A DNA stretch of 64,000 nt from Sphingosinicellaceae bacterium (GTDB lineage: Bacteria > Pseudomonadota > Alphaproteobacteria > Sphingomonadales > Sphingomonadaceae). The stretch is taken from positions 3,425,001-3,489,000 of the forward strand of contig CP079108.1 in the NCBI GenBank assembly GCA_019285715.1, given 5' to 3'. Shown here piece after piece: positions 8,212-16,655 of this stretch; positions within the stretch are counted from its first letter, which is position 1; each line of letters opens with the position of its first letter. The position numbers and the translations under genes were made by a program. The notes beneath the pieces were generated by a model that did no database searches, was not told where the DNA came from, and saw nothing but the letters and a program-made list of their open reading frames with translations.

Positions 8212-9081
8212 TCAGGGAGCGGTGCGGGCGTCGAAGCCCAGCAGGCGGGTGACGAGCTCGGTGCGGTTGCCGACATCGAAGCGGCGGAACAGCTCCTGGA
8301 CATGGTCGCGCACCGTGTAGGGCGAGAGGTCGAGCCGACGGCCGATCTCCTTGTTGGTGGCGCCCTGGCAGACGAGTTGCGCGACCTGCCCGGCGCGCGG
8401 CGGCAGGCTGGCGACGAGCAGCGGCGTACCGTCGACCGGCGGACGGCGCGGGGCTGGGGTCGCGGCCCGGGACAGGACGGTGCGGGTCGCGGCGACGCCG
8501 TGCGCGACGGGGCGCGTCCGGCGCGACGGCGGTGACCAGTCGCGCATCCCGCCCAGCGCGATCGAGGTCGCGCGGCAGATCGCGCCGAAGCGCTCAACGT
8601 CGCGCACCGCATACGGCCCGTCGCGGTCACTGGTGGCGATGTCGACCGTGCCGACGATGGCGCCGTCGACGAGCAGCGGCCCGATCACCGTCTGGTCGAA
8701 GCCCCAGCGGCGCAAATAGGCCCGGCTCGGCGAGGTCTTCCAGACGTCGATGCCGTGGAGGGCCGCGCCGGAAGCCGGCTTCCCGACCGCGACGACGTGG
8801 CGGAGCAGCGGGTCGTCGGCCCGCATGTTACGGTCGTAGTCCTCGAGGAACCCGTCCGGCACGTTCTCGGCGAAGCGGATTTCGCCGCCCCATCCTTCGC
8901 CTGAACCGTCGCCCGCGAACAGGTAGAGCCCGAGCGTGTCGGCCCCCATCCACTGGCGCAACGCCGCGAAGCAGGCACCGGCCAGCCCGGCCAGCGTCGT
9001 CGACGCGGCGATGCCGAGGACGCTGTGCAACAGCGCCGCCTCGGTCGCTGCCGCCCCTGCCTGATCGAAATTCCGGTTCAT
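8212..9081 (-). CDS. GAF-domain LuxR-type transcriptional regulator
   Basis: About 289 residues. The N-terminal two thirds look like a GAF-type ligand domain (LLHSVLGIAASTTL ... GPLLVDGAIVGTVDIATSD), and the C-terminus is a GerE helix-turn-helix (LPPRAGQVAQLVCQGATNKEIGRRLDLSPYTVRDHVQELF). An Arg/Pro-rich linker separates them. ATG at 9081 is chosen; ATG at 9117 in the same frame is possible. It heads the leftward nitrilase/deacetylase operon and is divergent from the truncated monooxygenase at 9240, so it probably controls both. It has no receiver domain, hence ligand-responsive. Confidence 0.85.
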   Translation of the reverse strand: MNRNFDQAGAAATEAALLHSVLGIAASTTLAGLAGACFAALRQWMGADTLGLYLFAGDGSGEGWGGEIRFAENVPDGFLEDYDRNMRADDPLLRHVVAVGKPASGAALHGIDVWKTSPSRAYLRRWGFDQTVIGPLLVDGAIVGTVDIATSDRDGPYAVRDVERFGAICRATSIALGGMRDWSPPSRRTRPVAHGVAATRTVLSRAATPAPRRPPVDGTPLLVASLPPRAGQVAQLVCQGATNKEIGRRLDLSPYTVRDHVQELFRRFDVGNRTELVTRLLGFDARTAP

Positions 9082-9170
9082 CGTCGTGCACGGCTCCCGC
9101 CAGCCAGCTTTCAGCATTCGGCAATTCCCGACGCCACGCAAGGGCCGGCCCCCTACGCCTGTCGGAGTTG

Positions 9171-9185
9171 TGCGCACGCTGCGCA
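9171..9185. promoter_or_regulatory. TGCGCA repeat pair, possible LuxR-type operator
   Basis: TGCGCA-CGC-TGCGCA lies between the divergent starts at 9081 (LuxR-type regulator) and 9240 (monooxygenase). Each half is itself a palindrome, giving a 15-bp near-symmetric site. Position makes it a candidate binding site for the regulator; no direct evidence. Confidence 0.35.
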
Positions 9186-9239
9186 TAGCGTCTTTTTCGT
9201 AACCTGAGGCGGCTGCATACGGGCCGACGGGAGTAGGCG

Positions 9240-9467
9240 ATGACATCCAAGGAAAACCTGCGGTTCGGCATCTTCATGCCGCCGATCCACGAGCTTCACG
9301 AGAACCCGACCTTGTGCCTCGACCGCGACATGGCGGTCATCGAGCATCTCGACCGGCTCGGCTACGACGAGGCGTGGATCGGCGAGCACCACAGCGCCGG
9401 CTCCGAACTGATCTCCAGCCCGAAGATGTTCATGGCGGTGGCGGCGACGAAGACCCGCAACATCGCA
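9240..9467 (+). pseudogene. Luciferase-like (FMN-dependent) monooxygenase, 5' fragment
   Basis: 76 codons of a bacterial-luciferase-family oxygenase: LRFGIFMPPIHELHENP, then LDRLGYDEAWIGEHHSAG and AVAATKTRNIA, all typical of the N-terminal third of ~350-400 residue enzymes. The ATG has a good GGGAG site. The frame is cut at 9467/9468 by the insertion sequence. The rest of the gene is not on the other side of the element, so an adjacent deletion accompanied or followed insertion. The lost enzyme was probably in the same regulon as the divergent nitrilase/deacetylase genes. Confidence 0.85.
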
Positions 9468-9545
9468 TTGCCTCGCCTGATTTGCTCCCGCGGCGGGGGT
9501 CGTTGCCTCATTTAAAATGCTCTCGAGATTGTTCGGGAGCGAGCT

Positions 9546-11093
9546 ATGAGGACGGTGAGCATGGCAACGCGTACGGAGCTGGTCGCTGCGATCAGCGAAC
9601 GGTACCGATCGGCTGATCGAGCAAGCAAGGGCCGGGTGCTGGACGAGTTCGTTGCGGTGACGGGATTTCACCGCAAGCATGCGATGCGGCTGATGCGGGC
9701 GGGCCCCGCGGTCACGACGGCGAACGTCCGCATCGAGCGTCGGATCTACGACGAGGCGGCCCGGACCGCGCTTATCGTGCTCTGGGAGGCGGCGGATCGG
9801 CTGTGCGGCAAGCGATTGCGACCGCTCATTCCGATCCTGCTGGAGGCGATGGAGCGCCATGGCCATCTGGACTTGGCGCCGGCGGTGAGGTCGCAGCTGA
9901 CGAAGATGAGCGCGGCAACGATCGATCGCGTGCTTCGCGCCGCAAAGGCCGGTAATCGCAAACCGCGGCGACGTGGTGTCGCGGGAACGGCGCTCCGGCA
10001 AAGCGTACCGATCAGGACGTTTGACGACTGGGACAATCCGGCACCGGGGTATGTCGAAGCCGATCTCGTATCGCACAGCGGTCCGGTCGCGAAGGGAAGC
10101 TTTGCGTGGACGTTCACGTTGACTGACATCGCGACCGGCTGGACTGAGTGCGCGCCGCTACTGGTTCGCGAGCAGACGGTGCTCGTCGCGGTGCTTAGCG
10201 AGGTGCGCAGGCTGATGCCGTTCCCGCTGCTGGGGTTCGACACTGACAACGATAGCGTCTTCATCAACGAGACGGTGCGCGATTACTGCGCTGCCTCCGA
10301 CATCGCGTTCACGCGCTGCCGACCCTATCGCAAGAACGACCAGGCATGGGTGGAGCAAAAGAACGGATCAGTCGTGCGCCGCCTGGCTGGCTATCGTCGC
10401 TTCGAGGGGCTGGAGGCGACCGTTGCGCTGGCTGAGCTGTACGCGGCGTCGCGCCTGTTCGTGAACTTCTTCCAGCCCTCGTTCAAGCTGGCCGAGAAGC
10501 ACCGCGACGGTGCGCGGGTTCGCAAGCGCTATCATGCACCAGCGACGCCCTATCAGCGGTTGCTCGACGATCCGCGGGTATCTGATAAGACCCGGACACG
10601 CGTGCGTGCGATCTTTGCCGACCTCGATCCCGTCCGCTTGCTGCGCGATATCAGGGCGGCCCAACAGCGGCTGGTCGCCCTTGCCGACATGGTCAGCCCA
10701 GTACCGGTGAGCGAGCAGCCCGCGGCCCCACCATTGGACGCGTTCCTCTCCAGCTTGCAAACGATATGGCAGGGCGGTGAAGCGCGACCGACTGCATCCA
10801 ATAAACCGGTCATCAAGCGCGGTCGTCGCCGTCCCGATCCGCTGATCGAGGTGAGCGAGCAGTTGAAGCGCTGGTTCGAGGACGAGCCGTGGCGCACCGG
10901 CAGGGAGCTGCTGGAAAAACTTCAGGTCGAGCGGCCCGACAACTATCCCGATGGCCTGATCCGTACCGTCCAGCGCCGCCTTAAGGTCTGGCGGTCCGAA
11001 TACGCTCACGCACTGGTGTTCACTCATTCCGGGCTGGCGGCGGAATCTCCTACGGATACGGCGATGCCGGTGTCGGTGCTAGTCGAAGGTTGA
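9546..11093 (+). CDS. DDE (integrase-core) transposase of the ISNCY-like element
   Basis: 515 residues. An N-terminal DNA-binding region (HRKHAMRLMRAG) precedes an rve/RNase-H-like catalytic core: Asp in GYVEADLVSHSG, Asp in GFDTDNDSVFINE, and Glu in KNDQAWVEQKNGSVVRR, the D-D-E triad. The core also carries the KNDQAWVEQKN signature seen in this transposase group. The ATG at 9546 follows GGGAGCGAGCT. The frame is intact, so the element may still be active. Assignment to the ISNCY group is from recall of similar proteins and is less certain than the DDE call. Confidence 0.85.
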   Translation: MRTVSMATRTELVAAISERYRSADRASKGRVLDEFVAVTGFHRKHAMRLMRAGPAVTTANVRIERRIYDEAARTALIVLWEAADRLCGKRLRPLIPILLEAMERHGHLDLAPAVRSQLTKMSAATIDRVLRAAKAGNRKPRRRGVAGTALRQSVPIRTFDDWDNPAPGYVEADLVSHSGPVAKGSFAWTFTLTDIATGWTECAPLLVREQTVLVAVLSEVRRLMPFPLLGFDTDNDSVFINETVRDYCAASDIAFTRCRPYRKNDQAWVEQKNGSVVRRLAGYRRFEGLEATVALAELYAASRLFVNFFQPSFKLAEKHRDGARVRKRYHAPATPYQRLLDDPRVSDKTRTRVRAIFADLDPVRLLRDIRAAQQRLVALADMVSPVPVSEQPAAPPLDAFLSSLQTIWQGGEARPTASNKPVIKRGRRRPDPLIEVSEQLKRWFEDEPWRTGRELLEKLQVERPDNYPDGLIRTVQRRLKVWRSEYAHALVFTHSGLAAESPTDTAMPVSVLVEG

Positions 11094-11146
11094 TGGGACG
11101 CTGCTCCGCTTCGCCTACGGCTCCGCTCCACAGCGTCCCATCAACC
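11088..11146 (+). terminator. Hairpin at transposase 3' end
   Basis: GGTTGATGGGACGCTG (11088-11103) pairs perfectly with CAGCGTCCCATCAACC (11131-11146) around a 27-nt loop. It overlaps the transposase stop codon and lies inside the element, upstream of its right end. It probably ends the transposase transcript. Confidence 0.55.
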
Positions 11147-11271
11147 GGGAATCGACCTCGCCTGGTGATCGGCGTAGGGGAACACTCTGGTGAGGCAACG
11201 GCATCACCGCTCGGGAACATCTTCTCGTGAGGCAACACGCGGGCAATTCGAATTGTCATCCCGGACCACAT

Positions 11272-11358
11272 TGTTATCCCGGGCTTGACCCGGGACCCAG
11301 CTTCCTCCGAGGTCCGAGCGTTGGGTTAGCTGGGTCCCGGGTCAAGCCCGGGATGACA
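11272..11358. repeat. Long intergenic palindrome (REP-like)
   Basis: Arms of 31 bp (11272-11302 and 11328-11358) match with one mismatch around a 25-nt centre. The core reads GGGCTTGACCCGGGACCCAG / CTGGGTCCCGGGTCAAGCCC. Another partial copy of the arm (GTCATCCCGGACC) precedes it near 11256. Similar CCCGGG-rich palindromes are dispersed between genes in many alphaproteobacteria. It occupies the gap between the insertion sequence and the lysR gene. Confidence 0.7.
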
Positions 11359-11385
11359 TGCACGGGTTCGAGCCCTGCCAAGCAT

Positions 11386-12300
11386 CTAACTGCCGCTCGG
11401 CCGCTTCGCCCAATTCCGCAGGTCGGCCTCGACCGCGGTGAACAGGCGCAGCGGAGCGCCCTCCAGCTGCCGACCGACGCGTGAGATCAGTCCGAGCGTG
11501 GTCTCCTCGATCGTCGCGTCGGCGAGCGGGATCGCGACCAGGGTGCCGTCCTCGAGGTCGGTGCGGACCGACAATGCCGGCAGGATCGAGATCGCGGTTC
11601 CCGACCGCGCCACCTCGCGCATGATGTGGATCGAGTTGGTCGTCATCGCCGGCTCAAGGAAGACGTGATGCCGGAATTCGGCCGCCGCGAGGATCTGGCG
11701 GATGCGGAAATCCTTGGGCGCGAGGCACAGGTCGTGCTCGAGCAGGTCGCTCAGCATTACCTGCTGCGCCGTCGCGAGCGGGTGCGTCGGCGCCATGATC
11801 GCCATCAGCGGCTGCGCGACCGAGGTCCGCAAGCGGATCTTTGGGTCGGGCGGAACCTGCAGCACCAGCCCGAAATGCGCCTCGTCGGCGAGCACGCTCT
11901 GGACGATGTCGGCGGATGACTTGACCTCGACGGTCAGGTGGATCTGCGGATTGGCGCGCCGGAAGATGTCGAGCATCCGGGTAAAGGCATTGCCCAGGAA
12001 ACCCTCGCCGACGCCGAGGATGACATGCCCCGAGCGGACGCCGCGCAGGTCGTGCAGGCGGGCCAGCAGCGCTTCGCGGTCAGCGAGCATGCTGCGGTAG
12101 TGCTCGGTGACCAGCGTGCCGGCGTGGGTGAGCTGGATAACGCGCCGCCCACGCTCGATCAGCGGCAAGCCGTATTCGAGCTCCAGTTGAGCGATCTGGC
12201 GGCTGATCGAGGACACCGCGATGCCCATCCGGTCACCGGCGGCACGCATCGAGCCGGCACTGGCGGCCTCGTTCAGGTAGCGGAGCGCGGTCACTGTCAT
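11386..12300 (-). CDS. LysR-family transcriptional regulator
   Basis: 304 residues. The N-terminal winged helix (TALRYLNEAASAGSMRAAGDRMGIAVSSISRQIAQLELEYG) is followed by a LysR substrate-binding domain. ATG at 12300 is chosen because the HTH begins a few residues later. It is divergent from the DapA-like/FAD dehydrogenase operon starting at 12438, the classic arrangement for a regulator that responds to a substrate or intermediate of the adjacent pathway. The 137-bp gap should hold its binding site and both promoters. Confidence 0.92.
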   Translation of the reverse strand: MTVTALRYLNEAASAGSMRAAGDRMGIAVSSISRQIAQLELEYGLPLIERGRRVIQLTHAGTLVTEHYRSMLADREALLARLHDLRGVRSGHVILGVGEGFLGNAFTRMLDIFRRANPQIHLTVEVKSSADIVQSVLADEAHFGLVLQVPPDPKIRLRTSVAQPLMAIMAPTHPLATAQQVMLSDLLEHDLCLAPKDFRIRQILAAAEFRHHVFLEPAMTTNSIHIMREVARSGTAISILPALSVRTDLEDGTLVAIPLADATIEETTLGLISRVGRQLEGAPLRLFTAVEADLRNWAKRPSGS

Positions 12301-12437
12301 CGTCGCACCTCGTTGCGAATGCACAGCATCGCGCATCGTTGCCGTCACTGCAATGATGTACCGAAGGCGTTGTCATTGATGGTGCATGATCGCTGGCCTA
12401 GACCCGACCAAGGACTATATCACCGGGGGACCATCGC

Positions 12438-13361
12438 GTGACGAGCAAGCGCTCAAGGACGGACTGGCGCGGGTACATCCCGGCGATGCTGACGCCCTTT
12501 GCTGCCGATGGCGCGCTCGACCTGCCGACGCTGGCCCGCCACCTCGAATGGCTCCACGGCGAGGGTATGCACGGCCTCGTCATCGGTGGCACCACCGGCG
12601 AGTGGACCAGCCTGTCACCGGTCGAGCGGCGCCAGTTGTTCACCGCGGTCGGAGCGCAGATGAAGGGCCGGCTGCCACTGCTGGCGGGCTGCACCAGCTA
12701 CACTCCGGACGAGGCGGTGGCGCTCGCCGAGCACGCTGCAGCTGCAAGCTTCGACGGCATCCTGCTGACCCCGCCGCCCTATCTGAAGCCGACCGAGGAG
12801 GAAATCTTCCGCTTCTACGAGGCCGTCGCGGCGCGCTCGCCGCTGCCGCTGTGCGTCTACAACTGGCCGCCCGGCACCGGCATCGACATGTCGCTGGAAT
12901 TGCTCACCCGCATCGCGGCGATCGACAACGTCGCCGCGATCAAGCAGTCGACGGGCGTGCTCAGCCGCTTCGTGGCGACCTTCTTCGCGCTGCGCGAGCA
13001 GGTTCGGGTGTTCGGCTTCTCGATGGACGAGCATGGCCTGACACTGTTGCGGGTCCACGACGGCGACGGTACGATGGGCGCCGGCGGCGTCCTCGGGCGC
13101 GACCAGCCGGATTTCTACAACAACCTGTGGCGCGGCGACATCGATGCGGCGCGGGCCTGCGGCGCGAAGGACCGACTGATCCTCGACCTCTGGTACACCC
13201 CCGATCTTGTCGGCCGCTTCGGGTCGGGCCCAGCTGCGCTCAAGGCGGGTTTCGCCGCGCTCGGCATGTCGCTCGGCGGCGTCCGCGCACCCTTGATCGA
13301 CGTCGACGACGCGGGCCGGCAGCGCATCGCCGAGACATTGCGCGCGGTCGGCAAGCTGTAG
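12438..13361 (+). CDS. DapA-family lyase/aldolase (possible pyrroline-hydroxycarboxylate deaminase)
   Basis: 307 residues, TIM-barrel class I aldolase family. The Schiff-base Lys is in AAIKQSTG; the catalytic Tyr in CVYNWPPGTG; GGTTGEWTSLS matches the conserved GTTGE loop. The start is GTG with GGGGGA upstream. The three genes after it encode a heterotrimeric FAD/[2Fe-2S] dehydrogenase like LhpB/F/E. In pseudomonad hydroxyproline catabolism that enzyme is paired with a DapA-family 1-pyrroline-4-hydroxy-2-carboxylate deaminase (LhpC), so this role is likely by context. Other dihydrodipicolinate-synthase-like reactions remain possible. Confidence 0.85.
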   Translation: MTSKRSRTDWRGYIPAMLTPFAADGALDLPTLARHLEWLHGEGMHGLVIGGTTGEWTSLSPVERRQLFTAVGAQMKGRLPLLAGCTSYTPDEAVALAEHAAAASFDGILLTPPPYLKPTEEEIFRFYEAVAARSPLPLCVYNWPPGTGIDMSLELLTRIAAIDNVAAIKQSTGVLSRFVATFFALREQVRVFGFSMDEHGLTLLRVHDGDGTMGAGGVLGRDQPDFYNNLWRGDIDAARACGAKDRLILDLWYTPDLVGRFGSGPAALKAGFAALGMSLGGVRAPLIDVDDAGRQRIAETLRAVGKL

Positions 13362-13364
13362 GGG

Positions 13365-14549
13365 ATGGACCGCGCCGACGTCCTGGTCGTCGGCGGCGGT
13401 TTGACGGGTTGCGCGACGGCTTTCCACCTCGCGCGCGCCGGGGCCTCGGTGATCCTGATCGAGGCGGGCGAGCTGAACGGCGGCGCATCGGGGCAGAACG
13501 CGGGCTCGCTCCACTTCCAGATCGAGCGGCGCTTCCTCGAGAACGGCGAGGCGCTGGCCGAGCAGGCGACGCGGGTGCTGGCGCTCAACCGGCTCGCGGT
13601 CGCCGACTGGCAGGGGCTGCAGGCGATGTTCGACGACGACCTCGAGATCGTCATGGACGGCGGGCTGATGGTCGCCGAGACCGCGGCCGAGGTCGCCCAG
13701 CTCCAACGCAAGGTCGTCCGCGAGCAGGCGATGGGTCTCGCGACCCGCTTGATCGGCGGCGACGAATTGCGCGGACTGGCGCCGTATCTCGCGACCACAA
13801 TCCAGGCTGCGAGCTGGCTCGGATCTGAGGGCCACGCCAACCCGCGCACCATTGCCCGTGTCTTCGCGCGCGCGGCGATCGCCGATGGTGTCGATGTTCG
13901 CACCCGCACCGTGCTGACCGGGGCCACAAAGCACCACGGCGGGTACGCGGTCGACCTGGCTTCGGGGGACGTGGCGACGACGGTCCAGGCCGACCGCGTG
14001 CTGCTCGCGACCGGGGCCGCGACGGCTACGGTCGGCGCGCTGTTCAACCTGCACCTGCCGATCTTCCCCGCCGGGCTGACGATGAACATCACCGACCGTC
14101 GCCCGCAGTTCCTGCCGCATCTGGTCCAGCACGTCGGTCGGCGCCTGTCGATGAAGCAGGCGCATAGTGGCAATGTCCTGATCGGCGGCGGCTGGTCATC
14201 GACCCTGCGCAAGTCGCCGACGGGAGGCTTCGACGTCAGCCGCCCGCCCGAGCTGCAACTGGCGTCGGTGCAGGGCAATCTGCGCGCCGCGGTCGACACG
14301 GTGCCTGCGGTCGCGTCTCTCAACATCATCCGCAGCTGGACCGGCATCGTCGCGCTGACCGTCGACCAGCTGCCGATCGTCGGTCAGGTCGCGCCGGGGC
14401 TGTTCGTCGCAGCCGGAGGTTCCGGCTTCACGCTGGGGCCGACCTTCGCCAGGTTGCTAGCGGCGCAGATGGCGGGCAGCCAGCCGGCGCCCGAACTGGC
14501 GATCTTCGGGCCGGGGCGGTTCGACCACCTCAATGGATTCATGGGCTGA
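13365..14549 (+). CDS. FAD-dependent DAO-type oxidoreductase, catalytic subunit (LhpB-like)
   Basis: 394 residues. The Rossmann FAD motif opens the protein (VLVVGGGLTGCATAFHLARAG), with the second part NGGASGQNAGSLH, as in D-amino-acid/glycine oxidase family members. The C-terminal FAD signature GLFVAAGGSGFTLGPTFARLLA is present. It starts 3 bp after the lyase gene and its TGA overlaps the next ATG by one base. The company of a small [2Fe-2S] protein and an NAD/FAD protein with a C-terminal Fe-S module fits a three-subunit imino/amino acid dehydrogenase, by analogy D-hydroxyproline dehydrogenase. Confidence 0.88.
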   Translation: MDRADVLVVGGGLTGCATAFHLARAGASVILIEAGELNGGASGQNAGSLHFQIERRFLENGEALAEQATRVLALNRLAVADWQGLQAMFDDDLEIVMDGGLMVAETAAEVAQLQRKVVREQAMGLATRLIGGDELRGLAPYLATTIQAASWLGSEGHANPRTIARVFARAAIADGVDVRTRTVLTGATKHHGGYAVDLASGDVATTVQADRVLLATGAATATVGALFNLHLPIFPAGLTMNITDRRPQFLPHLVQHVGRRLSMKQAHSGNVLIGGGWSSTLRKSPTGGFDVSRPPELQLASVQGNLRAAVDTVPAVASLNIIRSWTGIVALTVDQLPIVGQVAPGLFVAAGGSGFTLGPTFARLLAAQMAGSQPAPELAIFGPGRFDHLNGFMG

Positions 14550-14839
14550 TGCGCATCGAGGATAGCGTCACACGCGGGCCGGGGCTGGACATCCTCGTTG
14601 ACGGGCGCGTGGTGCCGGCCTTCGGCGGCGAGACGCTGGCGACGACGCTGATCGCCGCCGGGATCAGCGCCTTTCGCGATGACAGCCGCGACCGGCCGCG
14701 CGGGCTGTTCTGCAACATGGGGACCTGCTGCGAATGCTTCGTCCGGGTGACGGTGCCGGGGCGAGCCGCGCGCGACGTCAGGGCCTGCCTGACCCTGGTC
14801 GCTGCCGGCATGGCGGTGGAGCTGGCGCGGCATGACTGA
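14549..14839 (+). CDS. Small [2Fe-2S]-binding subunit (LhpF-like)
   Basis: 96 residues. A ferredoxin-like fold with cysteines in LFCNMGTCCECFV and a fourth in VRACLT, the pattern of plant-type [2Fe-2S] gamma subunits of sarcosine/octopine/hydroxyproline dehydrogenases. It overlaps the upstream gene (TGATG, 1 bp) and the downstream one by 8 bp, so the subunits are made in a fixed ratio. It should pass electrons between the two flavoprotein subunits. Confidence 0.85.
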   Translation: MRIEDSVTRGPGLDILVDGRVVPAFGGETLATTLIAAGISAFRDDSRDRPRGLFCNMGTCCECFVRVTVPGRAARDVRACLTLVAAGMAVELARHD

Positions 14840-16235
14840 GCCTTCGGTCTTCGATCTCGCGATCGTCGGCGGCGGCCCGGCCGGGCAGGCGGCTGCCGAG
14901 ATCGCCATCGCCAATGGCCTGTCGGTCGTGATGTTCGACGAACAGCAGCGCCTCGGCGGGCAGATCCTCCGCCAGCCACCGGTCGGCTTCGCGGTAGCCC
15001 GGTGGATGCAGGGTCGGGCCTACCGCGGCGTCGCGGCCCAACTGGCGCGCGCCACCGCACTCACAGCGATCGACTGGCGCGGCGGCACGTCGGTGCTGGG
15101 CCTCTTCAAGCGCGCCGACGGCTTCGATATCGTCGCCAACGGACCCGCCGGACCGGCCTCCGCCGTGGCGACACGCGTGCTCATCGCCGCTGGCTGCTAC
15201 GACATGCCGGTTGCCCTGCCCGGGTGGACGACGCCCGGCGTCATGGGCGCGGGCGCGGTGCAGGCGTTCATCAAGAGCCAGCAGTTCCTGCCCGGCCGGC
15301 GCTTCGTATTGGCGGGGACGCACCCTCTACAGCTTCTCGTCGCCGATCAGGTCCGGCGCGGCGGCGGCACGGTGGTCGCGGTGATCTTCGCGCAGTCGGC
15401 GGCCGCAGCGGTGGCCCGCGTGCTCGCCGACCCGTTGACCGCCGTCCTCAATGCATCGACGCTCGCCAGCGCGGCGGTGTCGTTCGCGCGGCTGCGCTGG
15501 GCCGGCGTGTCGGTCCGGTTCGGCACGACGGTCGCCCGCGCCGAAGGTCGCGCACGGCTGTCCTCGGTCACCCTGCAGAACTGCGTCGCCTCCGGCCCGA
15601 CCGGGCGAACCGCCGGCGTGCTCAATTGCGACACGCTGGCCCTGTGTTTCGGCTTCCTGCCGCAGGCCGACCTGCCGCGCGCCACCGGCTGCACGGTCGA
15701 GCGCGATCCGGCGACCGGCGGCTGGGCGACGACGCACGACGCATGGCTGCGGAGCAGTATCGTCGGCCTCTTCGTCGCAGGCGAGACGACCGGGGTCGCG
15801 GGCGCCGACTGCGCGCTGGAGGAGGGGCGGATCGCCGGGCTCGGCATCGCGCTCGACGCCGGCCGCCTGACCGTGGCGCAGGCCGACGCAGCAGCTCGCG
15901 CACCCCGCGCTCGCCTGGCCCGCCGCCGGAAGTTCGCGGCGATGCTCGCCGACATCGCCTCGCCCGCGGCCATCGTCCCGCAATTGATCGACGACACGAC
16001 CATCGTCTGCCGCTGCGAGGACGTCACCCGGGGACAGTTGCGGGCGGCGATGGCGTCGCGCGGTGGCCCGGGAGGAGCAAGCTCGCTGAAGCTCGTCACC
16101 CGCGCCGGCATGGGCCTGTGCCAGGGCCGGTCGTGCGAGCAGGCGGTTATGACCATTCTCGGCGAGACCGGGCGACCGGCGGGCTTCACCGCCCGCTTCC
16201 CGGTGCGTCCGGTCGCGGTCGCCGACCTGATTTAG
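14832..16235 (+). CDS. NAD(P)/FAD-dependent oxidoreductase subunit with C-terminal BFD-like Fe-S module (LhpE-like)
   Basis: 467 residues. FAD motif at the N-terminus (LAIVGGGPAGQAAAEIAIANG), a central nucleotide-binding part, and near the C-terminus VCRCEDVT ... GLCQGRSC, the four cysteines of a BFD-like [2Fe-2S] domain. This is the architecture of the alpha subunit of heterotrimeric sarcosine/octopine/hydroxyproline dehydrogenases. The stop overlaps the convergent RidA gene's stop (16232-16235). Confidence 0.87.
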   Translation: MTEPSVFDLAIVGGGPAGQAAAEIAIANGLSVVMFDEQQRLGGQILRQPPVGFAVARWMQGRAYRGVAAQLARATALTAIDWRGGTSVLGLFKRADGFDIVANGPAGPASAVATRVLIAAGCYDMPVALPGWTTPGVMGAGAVQAFIKSQQFLPGRRFVLAGTHPLQLLVADQVRRGGGTVVAVIFAQSAAAAVARVLADPLTAVLNASTLASAAVSFARLRWAGVSVRFGTTVARAEGRARLSSVTLQNCVASGPTGRTAGVLNCDTLALCFGFLPQADLPRATGCTVERDPATGGWATTHDAWLRSSIVGLFVAGETTGVAGADCALEEGRIAGLGIALDAGRLTVAQADAAARAPRARLARRRKFAAMLADIASPAAIVPQLIDDTTIVCRCEDVTRGQLRAAMASRGGPGGASSLKLVTRAGMGLCQGRSCEQAVMTILGETGRPAGFTARFPVRPVAVADLI

Positions 16236-16636
16236 GCGACCGTCGCGGTCGCCTCGATCTCGATCAGGAAGTCGGGCAACGCCAGCGTAGCGACCCCGAT
16301 CATGGTGTTCGGGGCCGGTGTTGCGCCATCGTAGAACGCGCCCAGTTCGGCACCGATGACGCCGAGCTTGTCGGGCGTATGACCGACGATATAGGTTCGG
16401 ATGCGGATAACGTCCGCCGGCGTCGCGCCCGCTGCCGCAAGTACGGCACGCAAGTTGGCGAGTGCCTGCCGGGTCTGCGCTGCGAGGTCGCCGGGACCGA
16501 CGAGGGTGTAGTCTTTGTCCCACGCCACCTGCCCGGCAAGATGCAGCGTCTTGCCGCCGTCCTGCAGCGTCGCGTGCGAGAACCCGTAGGCGACGCTGTC
16601 GTACAGTTCGGGCGGATTGATCCGTTCGATGGCCAT
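16232..16636 (-). CDS. RidA family protein (imine/enamine hydrolase)
   Basis: 134 residues, full length for the YjgF/YER057c/UK114 family: LAGQVAWDKDYTLVGPGDLAAQTRQALANLRAVL, then VIRIRTYIVG (with the Arg that holds the substrate carboxylate) and PDFLIEIEATA. RidA proteins hydrolyse reactive imines left by amino-acid oxidation, which fits its place beside a flavin amino/imino-acid dehydrogenase and a Schiff-base lyase. It is in a leftward group with the VOC protein and the sodium symporter. Confidence 0.9.
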   Translation of the reverse strand: MAIERINPPELYDSVAYGFSHATLQDGGKTLHLAGQVAWDKDYTLVGPGDLAAQTRQALANLRAVLAAAGATPADVIRIRTYIVGHTPDKLGVIGAELGAFYDGATPAPNTMIGVATLALPDFLIEIEATATVA

Positions 16637-16655
16637 GGAATGCTCCTTCGCGGGT

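Larger units (their letters stand above)
9468..11235 (+). mobile_element. Insertion sequence (ISNCY-like) with double-site inverted ends
   Basis: 1768 bp. Both ends start with TTGCCTC and carry a second copy (CGTTGCCTCA) about 37 nt inside: left 9468-9510, right (inverted) 11191-11235, with a shared TCCCG between the copies. One transposase gene fills the interior. Flanks are ...ATCGCA and CACGCGGG..., with no target duplication longer than about 2 bp. Combined with the missing remainder of the interrupted gene, this suggests a deletion beside the right end. Confidence 0.8.
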
